DNA of 64,000 nt, taken from NCBI GenBank assembly GCA_029962745.1, contig CM057161.1:7375383-7439382 (forward strand), in the 5' to 3' direction. Shown one piece after another: positions 57,801-61,345 of the stretch; position 1 is the stretch's first letter, and every line of letters begins with the position of its first letter. This DNA is from Echinometra lucunter (taxonomy: Eukaryota > Echinodermata > Echinoidea > Camarodonta > Echinometridae). The notes under the pieces are model-generated. The model saw only the letters and a list, made by a program, of their open reading frames with translations. It made no database searches and was not told where the DNA came from. The translations under genes and the position numbers were made by a program.

Positions 57801-58693
57801 ATCTCAAAATTCTTGTAAAGCTATATTTGTAGGTTTTAAGCTATAAAAGATATTGAGTGTGTTGAAAGAGAAACTGAACTTTAGTTTGACAAAATCATTT
57901 TTCAATGTTGATCAGAAAAATGTTTCTCTGCGTTACTTTACTTAGTCTCATTCTGGCTGTATGTTTTAAAAAAACTCCTACTTTGCATGGAAAAAGTGTT
58001 TTTTAAGCTTTCTATCACACTGCCAGTTTAAGGTTTTTAGCACTTATTTTCCTTTATAAAACATCAGCATCAAACAATAAATACACAACCAAAATGGGCA
58101 AAGTATACACAGAATTTTTTTTTTGCTTTTTCTGCTTTTTTTTTTTTTTGCTTTTTCTGCTCATGTATTTGGTATATTTATAGGGCTCTGCATCTAAAAT
58201 TGTTAGGCCAAACAACAAAATGTGGACAATTTGTCATGAATGGACTAACTCCTTATTCAAAGAAAATGATTTTATGCCCTTCTATCTCTCACTATAAAAC
58301 AACACAAAACAAAAGGAGAATTCTGCCTAATACTGATAAAAGGAAGCAAATGACATATCAAACAAAATTTGATTTACTGATATTTTCATATTACACCTAG
58401 TGTGCCCTTTTATGCATGAACAGTCATCCTGATGAGGGATATGTTAGGCAAGACATCATGGTATTGCATTGATGCCAGTGTAATGACAAGATAAATTTTG
58501 TTGCACTTTTACAGGAAATGTCACTTTTGTCACTTGCTTCCTTTTGTCAAAGGAGGGCAGAATTGGTTTCAATATTTCAAAAATAAAGAAAAAAAAAGGG
58601 CCTACAACATTCATTGATACATACCTCTTTGATATCATCCAGTCTTAGTACCTTCTTGTTTGTGAGCACACTATGAAAACAGCACAATGGAAC
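14616..58693 (-). CDS. PDE2A: PDE2A orthologue: cGMP-stimulated cyclic nucleotide phosphodiesterase, 19 exons, 5' part outside window
   Basis: PDE2A hydrolyses cAMP and cGMP and is activated when cGMP binds its GAF-B domain. Nineteen exons join without frame breaks into 673 residues plus a stop. The end of GAF-A (about 1-110) includes NKRGAKKYTNAD. GAF-B (about 118-264) has the NK...FX3DE motif at N236-K237 and F243/D247/E248. The catalytic domain (about 300-610) carries YHNWYHAF (H370 general acid, H374 metal ligand), [13 protein letters not shown] (H410, D411), D522 in CCDLSDQTK and the purine-selecting Q573 with F576. Spacings match the human residues H656, H660, H696, D697, D808, Q859 and F862 exactly, so the enzyme should be active. 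Segments such as [15 protein letters not shown] and [18 protein letters not shown] single out PDE2A from PDE5/6/10/11. The C-terminus (SSTNSLDFF) also matches PDE2A. Roughly the first 270-290 residues lie beyond 64,000. Confidence 0.96.
14881..16114 (-). other. PDE2A intron 18
   Basis: Contains a small inverted-repeat element at 15372-15596. The remaining sequence, including 15600-16100, shows no exon or element that I can name. Confidence 0.5.
15372..15596. mobile_element. Small MITE, CAGGGATGCCAA ends
   Basis: Ends CAGGGATGCCAA and TTGGCATCTCTG are inverted copies with one mismatch. Inside are tandem 21-nt units containing GAGTATTTTGGGTAGAAAAA, and mirrored AGTATTTT / AAAATACT words. The ends look hAT-like, but no 8-bp target duplication is visible. 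Confidence 0.55.
16115..16260 (-). CDS. PDE2A: PDE2A exon 18
   Basis: Encodes [20 protein letters not shown], then [20 protein letters not shown] and DHIALPLY plus a split Arg codon. It carries the purine-binding glutamine Q573 and phenylalanine F576 of the partial protein. It is nearly identical to the human PDE2A segment. The donor is CAG-GTACAT. Confidence 0.97.
16303..16500 (+). mobile_element. tRNA-derived SINE, copy 2 (Phe-type anticodon)
   Basis: A-box TGGTCTAGTGG is at 16308-16318 and a perfect B-box GGTTCGAATCC at about 16352-16362, with GGACTGAAGATCACAAGG between them and GGCACCA after. The body ends TGCGCTATAAAAATGGCCAA. The anticodon-equivalent triplet is GAA. It lies antisense in PDE2A intron 17, starting about 40 nt upstream of the exon 18 acceptor. 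Confidence 0.8.
16842..17054 (-). CDS. PDE2A: PDE2A exon 17
   Basis: This exon has 71 codons in phase 0. It encodes [37 protein letters not shown] and [20 protein letters not shown]522 is the distal metal ligand. The acceptor follows an almost pure C-tract of about 25 nt (17066-17090 on the plus strand reads as G). Confidence 0.97.
17136..17280. mobile_element. Short palindromic MITE (GTACCATGG type), copy 1
   Basis: Ends CCCCTGTAAAAAGTACCAT and its inverse ACCATAGTACATTTTACAAGGG enclose repeated ATTTGATGGTA / TACCAT words. A related element is at 31262-31393. Non-coding. Confidence 0.6.
17623..18204. mobile_element. Fold-back element interrupted by a TTAA MITE
   Basis: GGTCCAAATTCACGAAAG at the left and CTTTGTGAATTTGGGC at the right are inverted copies that lie about 560 bp apart. 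The gap is explained by the nested 416-bp MITE at 17761-18176. Removing it leaves a host element of about 165 bp. It is related to 11939-12307. Confidence 0.6.
17761..18176 (-). mobile_element. TTAA-flanked piggyBac-like MITE, copy A
   Basis: Inverted ends ACCATTCGTGACAG and CTGTCACGAATGAG are flanked by TTAA on both sides. The body is a close relative of copies at 45432, 53255 and 60312. The internal ORF is shortened here by substitutions (66 codons). It is nested in an older fold-back element. Confidence 0.8.
18341..18463 (-). CDS. PDE2A: PDE2A exon 16
   Basis: This exon has 41 codons in phase 0: [41 protein letters not shown]. It is the PDE2A-diagnostic stretch of the catalytic domain. 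The donor is GAT-GTAAG. Confidence 0.97.
19021..19172. mobile_element. hAT-like fold-back MITE (CAGGGTCCCGTTTC)
   Basis: CAGGGTCCCGTTTCATAAAA plus CTTGTTATCA at the left is mirrored by TGATAACAAGTTTCATGAAA plus CGGGGCCCTG at the right. The flanks (GACACTCC and GGTGCTCC) may be an eroded 8-bp target duplication. A half copy ending AACGGGGCCCTG is near 25646. Confidence 0.65.
19428..19516 (+). repeat. SINE/LINE-type 3' tail with (ATT)n
   Basis: TGTAAAGTGCTTAGACACAT, then TAGGTGCTATATAAATGC and ATTATTATTATTATC. This is the common 3' end of tRNA SINEs and their partner LINEs in marine invertebrates. No upstream body is recognisable. Confidence 0.5.
19550..19637 (-). CDS. PDE2A: PDE2A exon 15
   Basis: Encodes [20 protein letters not shown] and TNNSFQVHS after one base of a split Thr codon. 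It contains the PDE signature with metal ligands H410 and D411. Confidence 0.98.
19638..21139 (-). other. PDE2A intron 14
   Basis: Contains the fold-back element 20404-20671. At about 20865-21080 there is a CG-bearing stretch (ATTTCGCG, AATTTTAATCGCACGAAAAT) resembling a decayed relative of the element at 32134-32377. No exon is seen. Confidence 0.5.
20404..20671. mobile_element. Fold-back MITE (AACATGACGGACAAAG type), copy 1
   Basis: A 268-bp near-perfect palindrome. GAACATGACGGACAAAGAAA at the left pairs with TTTCTTTGTCCGCCATGTTC at the right, and TCAAAAGAACATCCCTTCAC pairs with GTGAAGGGATGTTCTTTTGA nearer the centre. Copy 2 is at 39289-39556. Confidence 0.8.
21140..21333 (-). CDS. PDE2A: PDE2A exon 14
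   Basis: Encodes [40 protein letters not shown] and [20 protein letters not shown], ending in a split Thr codon. It carries the catalytic YHNWYHAF motif (H370, H374). Human PDE2A has M where Y373 stands here. Confidence 0.97.
21334..22084 (-). repeat. (ATC)n-rich intron 13
   Basis: Nearly the whole intron, especially 21390-22000, is an imperfect ATC/CAT trinucleotide array with interspersed CAC, TAT and TCC variants. Only the ends near the splice sites are unique. It is a long, old microsatellite. Confidence 0.85.
22085..22207 (-). CDS. PDE2A: PDE2A exon 13
   Basis: This exon has 41 codons in phase 0: [41 protein letters not shown]. It is the linker from GAF-B to the catalytic domain; human has VSDDEYTKLL and FTYTPRSLPEDDT here. 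The acceptor TTTAG at 22208 was chosen over TAG four bases later because only it keeps the frame and the Val. Confidence 0.93.
23209..23399. mobile_element. Small MITE (AGGGCGCTTATC ends)
   Basis: AGGGCGCTTATCAAAAGT at the left and ACTTTTGATAAGGTGCCT at the right are inverted copies with two mismatches. The body has no coding potential. Confidence 0.6.
23534..23628. mobile_element. 95-bp element, copy
   Basis: Contains CCAGAGATAACTCAGGCTGA, GTGTTATACCGAAATCAAAT and CTCAACGGCTTAC. It matches copies at 31745-31839 and 58938-59030, the last of which has TTAA at both ends. A weaker copy lies near 12600-12690. Confidence 0.55.
23730..23807 (-). CDS. PDE2A: PDE2A exon 12
   Basis: This exon has 26 codons in phase 0: [26 protein letters not shown]. 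Human PDE2A reads [26 protein letters not shown]. It forms the connecting helix LH1 after GAF-B. The donor is GAG-GTGGGT. Confidence 0.97.
23808..24975 (-). other. PDE2A intron 11
   Basis: About 1.2 kb of AT-rich sequence. No exon, element or array was recognised. Two overlapping short open frames around 24200-24575 have no recognisable protein features. Confidence 0.45.
24976..25049 (-). CDS. PDE2A: PDE2A exon 11
   Basis: Finishes a split Gly codon and encodes [24 protein letters not shown]. It supplies the FX3DE part of the GAF-B motif (F243, D247, E248). The donor is CAT-GTGAGT. Confidence 0.97.
25050..26824 (-). other. PDE2A intron 10
   Basis: Contains a half copy of the CAGGGTCCCGTTTC element near 25600-25650, the left end of a hAT-like element at 25920, G-runs near 26049-26060 and 26166-26192, and an A-run at 26656-26673. 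The rest was not identified. Confidence 0.5.
25920..26035 (+). mobile_element. Left end of a hAT-like element
   Basis: CAGCGTTTCTCAACC followed by a T-run, then CGAGGCCCACTTTGG. This matches the general form of hAT nonautonomous ends (CAGNGTTTCTCAACC). I did not find the matching right end, so the boundary is approximate. Confidence 0.45.
26825..26863 (-). CDS. PDE2A: PDE2A exon 10 (39 nt)
   Basis: This short exon encodes [12 protein letters not shown] with split codons at both ends (Ala in, Gly out). It holds the NK pair of the GAF-B NKXnD motif (N236, K237). The human segment is VIGVAELVNKING. Confidence 0.95.
26864..27851 (-). other. PDE2A intron 9, with (TTTA)n and poly-G
   Basis: Mostly AT-rich, with a (TTTA)n stretch near 27680-27760, T10 at 27761-27770 and G-runs of 11 and 30 at 27771-27781 and 27785-27814. 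On the transcribed strand these are C-runs starting about 37 nt after the exon 9 donor. Confidence 0.7.
27852..27968 (-). CDS. PDE2A: PDE2A exon 9
   Basis: Encodes [38 protein letters not shown] with split codons on both sides. Human PDE2A has [20 protein letters not shown] and [13 protein letters not shown], so this is the core of GAF-B that contacts cGMP. Confidence 0.98.
28097..28286. mobile_element. hAT MITE with target duplication
   Basis: Ends CAGGGGAAAAAATA and TATTTTTTTTCCCTG are inverted copies. The flanks CTACATGC (28089-28096) and CTACATGT (28287-28294) form an 8-bp target duplication with one difference, as expected for hAT elements. The 190-bp body is non-coding. Confidence 0.8.
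28556..28616 (-). CDS. PDE2A: PDE2A exon 8
   Basis: Encodes [20 protein letters not shown] plus one base of a Gly codon. Human has YEIRIPADQGIAGHVATTG. The donor is CAG-GTGAG. Confidence 0.97.
28830..29030 (+). repeat. Direct duplication, left copy
   Basis: AATAAATCCTTACTTTTTTT, AACTGCCATG, GAGTGTAGAATTTGAGTG, AAAAAGGTCATTC and ATGAACTCATGTTA recur in the same order at 30557-30765. Identity looks like roughly 80-85% by eye. Confidence 0.7.
29195..29690 (+). repeat. Degenerate tandem array, period about 145
   Basis: Four units share AGCCCCCAACAAGCCCTATC-like, AGAATCAAAAT and TTTGCATAAATTTGCATGAT-like blocks, beginning near 29202, 29341, 29487 and 29630. Confidence 0.65.
29715..30150 (+). repeat. 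Degenerate tandem array with TGACCTTTGACC, period about 155
   Basis: Three units share ATTTGACCTTTGACC, CACTGAGGTC-like, CATCTACC and AAAAGTTAC blocks. The TGACCT core and unit length resemble the array at 42128-42860 in another element. Confidence 0.6.
30557..30765 (+). repeat. Direct duplication, right copy
   Basis: Right-hand partner of 28830-29030, in the same orientation, starting AATAAATCCTTACTTTTTTC and running through GAACTCATGTTACATGTAG. Confidence 0.7.
31262..31393. mobile_element. Short palindromic MITE (GTACCATGG type), copy 2
   Basis: AATACCATGGGTACCATGGT at the left is mirrored by ATTACCATGGTACCCAAGG at the right. The interior has repeated AAATTACCAT and ACCATGA words. It is related to 17136-17280. 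Confidence 0.6.
31745..31839. mobile_element. 95-bp element, copy
   Basis: Contains CACGGAGCCCAGGATAACTT, GTGTTTTACTGAAATTAAAT and AAAGGGTTAA. It matches the copies at 23534 and 58938. Confidence 0.55.
31960..31983 (-). CDS. PDE2A: PDE2A exon 7 (24-nt micro-exon)
   Basis: Eight codons, TSSNKRQE, are bounded by TTTAG and GTATGT. They join exon 6 (FDGQL) to exon 8 (ESGEVRIP) in phase 0. The human protein has a linker of similar length here (GGVVDDESYEIRIP). Skipping would keep the frame, so it could be alternatively spliced. Confidence 0.8.
32134..32377. mobile_element. MITE with TACTGTAAATGC ends
   Basis: TACTGTAAATGC at the left and GCATTTACAGTA at the right are perfect inverted copies. The interior is CG-bearing (ATTTTCGCG, CGCGAGC, CGAAAATTAATG), again mirrored. 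The terminal TA could be the target duplication of a Tc1/mariner-like element. Confidence 0.7.
32567..32627 (-). CDS. PDE2A: PDE2A exon 6
   Basis: Completes a split Arg codon and encodes [20 protein letters not shown]. Human has [20 protein letters not shown], strands of the GAF-B sheet. The donor is CTG-GTAAG. Confidence 0.97.
33193..33256 (-). CDS. PDE2A: PDE2A exon 5 (start of GAF-B)
   Basis: Encodes [20 protein letters not shown] with split codons at both ends (Asp in, Arg out). Human has [20 protein letters not shown]. The first two bases, AT, complete the codon opened by exon 4. Confidence 0.97.
33408..33639. mobile_element. MITE with TAATAGACGGTG ends
   Basis: TAATAGACGGTG at the left and CACCGTCTATTA at the right are perfect inverted copies, followed inward by CGACAATTGCTC and GAGCAGTTGTC. 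Non-coding, 232 bp. Confidence 0.7.
34881..35060. mobile_element. pogo/mariner-like MITE
   Basis: TACAGTCAACTCTGCATAAG at the left pairs with the right end CTTAGGCAGAGTTGACTGTA. The motif AAGTCGAA is repeated five times, in both orientations. TA at each end fits the target duplication of the Tc1/mariner-pogo group. 180 bp, non-coding. Confidence 0.8.
35480..35760 (+). repeat. Polypurine (GGA)n tract
   Basis: About 280 bases almost free of pyrimidines, with long GGAGGAGGA runs around 35580-35700. Long open frames on both strands here are artefacts of the triplet repeat. Confidence 0.85.
38010..38330 (+). repeat. Dispersed repeat, copy 1
   Basis: Contains AACAGCCAGGAATATAAGG, TTTTGTCTAACACTGCAGT and CATGCAGCTCAGATTTT. 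Their reverse complements occur in mirrored order at 52505-52810. Confidence 0.7.
39289..39556. mobile_element. Fold-back MITE (AACATGACGGACAAAG type), copy 2
   Basis: Begins CACTATGAACATGACGGACA and ends TGTCCGCCATGTTCATAGTG. It is the same 268-bp palindrome as 20404-20671, with few differences. Confidence 0.85.
40295..41460 (+). repeat. CT-rich low-complexity region
   Basis: Interrupted pyrimidine-rich stretches including (TC)n runs near 40949-40961 and 41020-41040. The phrase CACATGTTGAAAGTC-CTCTC occurs twice (near 40932 and 41089), suggesting an old tandem unit of about 155 bp. Confidence 0.65.
42038..42930. mobile_element. Inverted-repeat element with 150-bp tandem array
   Basis: A perfect 20-bp palindrome TTCGACCACGCGTGGTCGAA (42038-42057) is followed by the end TTTATGCCTCTGCC. 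The right end is GGCGGAGGCATAAA. Between them are five direct units of 150 bp (common anchor CCAAAATCTAATCAGATCAT at 42311, 42461, 42611 and 42761, with a diverged one near 42162). A GGACGGACGGACGGACGACC patch closes the array. Because 150 is a multiple of three, the array gives a 200-codon open frame that is not a gene. Confidence 0.75.
43487..44704 (-). CDS. PDE2A: Candidate in-frame extension of PDE2A exon 4 (alternative donor)
   Basis: Directly after the consensus donor of exon 4 the same frame continues for 406 more codons to a possible donor GTATGT at 43486-43481. It reaches a stop only at 43461-43463. The peptide looks real: it begins [20 protein letters not shown], then is acidic and Ser-rich ([37 protein letters not shown]), with CECCHLKG, a His6 run and Pro-rich ends. 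Using the distal donor adds exactly 1218 nt and keeps exon 5 in frame. I recognise no domain, and human PDE2A has nothing here. Alternatives are intron retention, giving a GAF-A-only protein ending at the TAG, or a fossil coding exon. Confidence 0.55.
44705..44744 (-). CDS. PDE2A: PDE2A exon 4 (40 nt)
   Basis: Encodes [13 protein letters not shown] plus one base. Human has [18 protein letters not shown], so joining to exon 5 restores the expected HL-D-DVYV. The acceptor is TCCTACAG and the donor TTG-GTAAGTT, a strong consensus. Confidence 0.95.
45151..45397. mobile_element. MITE (CTACTTTGACAAAAGGAAGC ends), copy 1
   Basis: CTGCACTACTTTGACAAAAG at the left is mirrored by TTGTGTCAAAGTAGGGCAG at the right. 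The internal block GATATGTTAGGCAAGACATC is shared with the second copy at 58323-58560. Confidence 0.7.
45432..45843 (+). mobile_element. TTAA-flanked piggyBac-like MITE, copy B
   Basis: TTAA-CCCATTCGTGACAG at the left and CTGTCATGAATGGG-TTAA at the right. Both the TTAA target and CCC/GGG termini fit the piggyBac superfamily. It contains an 89-codon open frame beginning [15 protein letters not shown], shared with copies C and D. No transposase motif is visible. Confidence 0.85.
46040..46151 (-). CDS. PDE2A: PDE2A exon 3 (end of GAF-A and linker helix)
   Basis: Completes a split Lys codon and encodes [37 protein letters not shown]. Human has [37 protein letters not shown]. The donor is CAG-GTAATG. 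Confidence 0.97.
46182..46986 (-). mobile_element. Decayed TTAA MITE split by an insertion
   Basis: 46182-46287 and 46746-46986 match the two halves of the MITE family (CCCATTTTGGTTGCATCAGT; GGTGTTGCCAATTTGAAGAA; AAATAATTCCTGTCATTAAT). The intervening 460 bp starts TTAAAGGTATTGGCTAATTT and is a separate inserted sequence ending in an A-run. Confidence 0.65.
47035..47241 (-). CDS. Unrecognised open frame, possibly a nested or fossil exon
   Basis: 68 codons from [20 protein letters not shown] to [11 protein letters not shown] and a TAA stop. The same frame is open a further 17 or so codons upstream ([10 protein letters not shown]). The composition is balanced and protein-like: [20 protein letters not shown] and [12 protein letters not shown] do not recognise the family. 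It lies in the same orientation as PDE2A inside an intron. It could be an exon of an unknown gene, the end of a retrocopy, or chance. Confidence 0.3.
   Translation of the reverse strand: MRCYTGIQYKFYDDDPNSYIYVAQISIPEDAQGTYKVLYPSLNSAPKAFKEQVPVNYPFIRWGEAHVD
48091..48561. mobile_element. TTAA-flanked MITE, second family
   Basis: TTAA-AGGTAATAAGCAGAAG at the left and CTACTGTTTATTACCT-TTAA at the right have inverted ends matching at 14 of 16 positions. The interior has a GC-rich patch (CACACGTGTAAACAGTGTGT, GAGAGCGTCGGGG). Confidence 0.65.
48904..49190 (-). mobile_element. LINE 3' remnant (end of reverse transcriptase ORF)
   Basis: The minus-strand translation runs [36 protein letters not shown] and stops at 49050-49052. 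The IWNSLP...SLEIFK pattern is the usual C-terminal end of the second ORF in CR1/L2-like LINEs. A short 3' UTR follows and ends in (GAA)n. The rest of the element is missing. Confidence 0.65.
50116..50488 (+). mobile_element. LINE 3' remnant with UTR and (ATT)n tail
   Basis: Translation gives [33 protein letters not shown], with a stop at 50227-50229. This is the LWNxLP...[11 protein letters not shown] ending typical of LINE ORF2. A 3' UTR ends TGTAAAGCGCATAGAG and (ATT)n. It is truncated at its 5' end. Confidence 0.75.
50905..50985 (+). repeat. G-rich (GGGA/GGTA)n tract
   Basis: Runs of GGGAGGGAGG, G10, GGTAGGTAGG and GGGAGAGGGA. It has many G-triplets and so could form a G-quadruplex on the plus strand. 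Confidence 0.7.
51122..51252 (-). CDS. PDE2A: PDE2A exon 2 (GAF-A)
   Basis: Encodes [43 protein letters not shown] plus two bases of Lys. It has the NK pair (N61, K62) of the GAF-A motif. Human has [20 protein letters not shown] here. The donor is AAA-GTGAGT. Confidence 0.93.
52505..52810 (-). repeat. Dispersed repeat, copy 2 (inverted)
   Basis: The reverse complement of this stretch matches 38010-38330. Paired words include AAAATCTGAGCTGCATG, GACAAAAGCACACCCAGGTT and CTGGCTGTTTATTTAT. Confidence 0.7.
53255..53667 (-). mobile_element. TTAA-flanked piggyBac-like MITE, copy C
   Basis: Left TTAA-CCCATTCATGATAG; right CTGTCACGAATGGG followed by TTGG in place of TTAA. The internal frame of 89 codons is intact ([20 protein letters not shown]). 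Confidence 0.85.
54930..56640 (+). repeat. 1.7-kb pyrimidine-rich minisatellite
   Basis: Almost uninterrupted C/T sequence with a loose period of about 100 nt. The phrase CATATTTCCTTCTCTATCCC or a close variant recurs near 55337, 55433, 55533, 55726, 55826, 55920, 56022, 56135, 56245, 56339 and 56521. The 560-codon open frame here is a by-product: it is almost all Ser, Leu, Pro, Phe and Ile. Confidence 0.85.
56655..57095 (+). repeat. Tandem segmental duplication, unit 1
   Basis: Shares with unit 2, in order: ATATAAACAA, CAATCAATCTC, ATGAAACCATA, ATCAATTATTTTCACA, GTGGGAAATAA-like, CACCATTATTCTA and CATTTATTATTTTTCAATTA. Confidence 0.7.
57300..57770 (+). repeat. Tandem segmental duplication, unit 2
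   Basis: Second unit, offset about 650 bp from the first, in the same orientation. It ends CATTTATTATTTTTCAATTA and CATGGTATACTCCAGTATT. No coding features. Confidence 0.7.
57985..58248 (+). mobile_element. Right half of a decayed TTAA MITE
   Basis: Matches the 3' half of the family (TTTCTATCACACTGCCAGTT; AACCAAAATGGGCAAAGT; TCTGCTCATGTATTTGGTAT) and ends TGTCATGAATGGACTAA. A T-run with a repeated GCTTTTTCTGC interrupts it. Confidence 0.65.
58323..58560. mobile_element. MITE (CTACTTTGACAAAAGGAAGC ends), copy 2
   Basis: CTGCCTAATACTGATAAAAG at the left; TGCTTCCTTTTGTCAAAGGA and GGGCAG at the right. It shares GGATATGTTAGGCAAGACAT with copy 1 at 45151. Confidence 0.65.
58625..58693 (-). CDS. 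PDE2A: PDE2A exon 1 of the visible part (GAF-A)
   Basis: This exon has 23 codons in phase 0: [23 protein letters not shown]. Human GAF-A has [26 protein letters not shown]. It is the most diverged exon but fits by length, phase and position. Acceptor TTTTCCAG, donor GAG-GTATGT. Upstream exons lie beyond the window. Confidence 0.85.
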
Positions 58694-58937
58694 CTGGAAA
58701 ACAAGTTGGAAAGATACATGGAGTTACACAAACATGGAGATGATAGAATGGGACTACAGGTAAATCTAGAATGCGATAATTGCATTAGTATTGGCACTGC
58801 AGGATTCTAACAGTCTAACGTTTCCTGATAAAGTGTCATTAAATCTTGGCTGGATTCCACAGGGAGAGAATGGATATTGCTGACATGTAATTGTTTGTGC
58901 AACTGAATGTCCGCCAGAGACCCTCTGCAAGCTGACT

Positions 58938-59030
58938 TTAACCCGCTGATCACCCAGCCAGAGATAACTTGAGCTAGGGTCTATAGAACTTTTGTGTCTT
59001 ACTGAAATCAAATCGTATTCACGGACTTAA
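58938..59030. mobile_element. 95-bp element with TTAA at both ends
   Basis: TTAA-CCCGCTGATCACCCAG at the left and ATTCACGGAC-TTAA at the right. The core is CCAGAGATAACTTGAGCTAG and TACTGAAATCAAATCGTA. It is the best-bounded copy of the family also at 23534 and 31745. Confidence 0.6.
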
Positions 59031-59035
59031 CATGT

Positions 59036-59613
59036 TTAAGGAGAATGCAACCGAGACATCAGTGTGCTTCCAGTGAATGAAAAAGAACGAGAAGAGTAAA
59101 CAGTCAAAGTTTTAGCGAAATCGGACAATCTGTTCAAGAGTTATGAACTTTGAAAGTAAATCCATATTATGAGGATCCTTGAATTGGCAACTTTGCCAGC
59201 ATCTGTGATGTCATTGTGGACAACTCTCCATTCATTTTGTACACAGGATTTAACATTTTTCTTTATTTTCAAGAAAAATACAAATTCTTTTGATTTATTG
59301 TTTGAGTATAACACGGCTATATCAATTCTGTAAGCCTTTTGGGAAGAATTATGTTGATTCCTGACTTGAAATTTCATATAAATCAAATTTTGTGAAAAAT
59401 TATGTGCAAAATAAATTGAGAGTTGTCCACGATGACATCACAGATGGCAAAGTTGCCAACTCAAGGATCCCCATAATAGGGATTTACTGAAACTTTAAAA
59501 ATTCATAACTCTTGAACATATTGTCCAATTTTGCTCAACTTTCACTGTTTACTCTTCTTGGTCATCTTTATTCACTAAGAGCACACTGATGCCTGGGTTG
59601 CATTCTCCTTTAA
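59036..59613. mobile_element. Fold-back MITE flanked by TTAA, copy 2
   Basis: Begins TTAA-GGAGAATGCAACC and ends GGTTGCATTCTCC-TTTAA. It is the same long palindrome as 2120-2692, including paired CAACTTTGCCAGCATCTGTG and CACAGATGGCAAAGTTG. Confidence 0.8.
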
Positions 59614-60044
59614 ATACCATGCCTGCACTTACTTTCAAATTGTAAGCACTGGCCATGTTACGACACGTGTAGAGTGAAAGAAACTGGCTATGAATTTTTC
59701 TCCATGGTCGGTTATGCGAGAAATATAATTGATAATATCTAATGAGGATTTATCAGAATTACAACAAATCTACTATTAAATCATACTGCAATCACACACA
59801 AACAAAAAAAAGACCAGCCACACATATGGGCGAATAAGACTGAACAAATATGTTGTATCAAAATGTGGTCATGGTTTTAAAAGCTACCATTACTATAGTC
59901 CTATTTGCTACTGGCAACTTTTCAAATGCAATATGCTTGGGGGTCAATTATATTATTTTTAACCTTCCCTGTCTTATGTCATTTATTTTTATTTGTATTA
60001 TGTACTTTGATTTGCTGAATGAAACAACAACCAACAACAACAAT

Positions 60045-60112
60045 GATGATGATGATGATGACGAAATATTGATGATGATAATGATGATAATAATAATAAT
60101 AACAATAATAAT
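60045..60112 (+). repeat. (GAT)n/(AAT)n microsatellite
   Basis: GATGATGATGATGATGACGA passes into ATAATAATAATAATAACAAT. Confidence 0.85.
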
Positions 60113-60311
60113 GTAAAAACACAACCCTTTCCTTTAAAAAAGAATTGCTTCTTTGGTACTCCTCTAAATGGGATCAAAAAGAAAAAGTAAACTGGCAAAC
60201 TATTTTCACCTTTATCAGCACTCGACCTTCTCTTCAAGATCAAGCTCACTGAAAAAGATTGCATTAAAAGATCATCTAAAATGGGATAGCAGATGATCTA
60301 TACTGGGAAGC

Positions 60312-60724
60312 TTAACCCTTTCGTGACAGGAATTATTTAAAGCCTAATTTGATCAGCTTTTATTCTTCAAATTGGCAACACCAACATTTTTATTTTATTG
60401 CTATATTTTTCTTATAAAACGTCATGTATCTGAAATGAATATAAATTGACAGAAATTATGAGAAGTCAAAATGTTGCCAATTTGCAGGGGAAAACGATGA
60501 TTTTAAACTTTCTATCACATTGCCAATTTAAGGATTTTAATGCTTATTTTCCTTTAAAAAAATTTCATCATCAAACAACGAATATTGACGCAATCAAAAT
60601 GGGCAGAGTTTGTGTAGAATTTTTTGCTCTTTCTGCTCATGTATTTGGTATGATTTTTAGGGCTTTGCATCAAAAGATATTAGGACAAACCACAAAATGT
60701 GGACCTCTGTCACGAATGGGTTAA
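60312..60724 (+). mobile_element. TTAA-flanked piggyBac-like MITE, copy D
   Basis: TTAA-CCCTTTCGTGACAG at the left and CTGTCACGAATGGG-TTAA at the right. The internal frame starts [20 protein letters not shown] and is open for 92 codons. Confidence 0.85.
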
Positions 60725-61198
60725 TAAAAGATGATTAGAGTATGAAATAGAACATGGTGGTGCCCATCAGGATAAGTATCAGCAAGAGGTATTCATTTTG
60801 TGCAACAAAAATAACTAAGAACTCCCATGGTCCATCAGAGGTGATAAAACAATGCATGCTAGATGCACTCACGGTTGCCGTCACTAATTTGTAAGTGGGC
60901 TCAAGTATTAATCTTAGTACTCACAAACAGGTTTATACATTCTTTTCTCAACTCTTTTATAAATAACACCTTACCATTCACTGCTGGCATAAGGAATATT
61001 GTTATAATAACAATGACTATAAGGTGGGAGACTTAAAGTGATTACACAATGGTAAACATTTTTTGGATATATGATCAAGAATGGAATTATAAGAAGAATA
61101 ACATTAGAAATTTGATGATTTTCAATCGAAATCAATGCATTTTGGCGAATTTTCTCATAAAAAGTCAAGAGTTGACCAAAAAATTTGAGGATGGGGTA

Positions 61199-61345
61199 TG
61201 ACGTCAAAGTGGGTACCCTGCTTCGCGCATTGTAGTTGTGCTACGCGCTAGACTGTACAATATGTATTGTACCTTGCGCGCATTTTGCTAGAATTGCGCG
61301 ACATGGTACCCACTTTGACGTCATTTTGACGTCAAAGTGGGTACC
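61199..61345. repeat. CRE-containing inverted repeat and perfect hairpin
   Basis: TGACGTCAAAGTGGGTACC occurs at 61199-61217, inverted at 61305-61323 and direct again at 61327-61345. The last two form a perfect 19-bp stem with a TTT loop. Each copy carries the CREB/ATF palindrome TGACGTCA. The 61199-61323 part may be a small MITE. Confidence 0.85.

Larger units (their letters stand above)
51253..58624 (-). other. PDE2A intron 1 of the visible part
   Basis: 7.4 kb. It holds an exon-2 fragment duplicate (51306-51327), T19G9 (52122-52149), a dispersed repeat (52505-52810), a TTAA MITE (53255-53667), a 1.7-kb pyrimidine tract (54930-56640), a tandem duplication (56655-57770) and decayed MITEs (57985-58248, 58323-58560). 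The stretches 51400-52100 and 53700-54900 show no feature beyond AT-richness and short runs. Confidence 0.6.
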
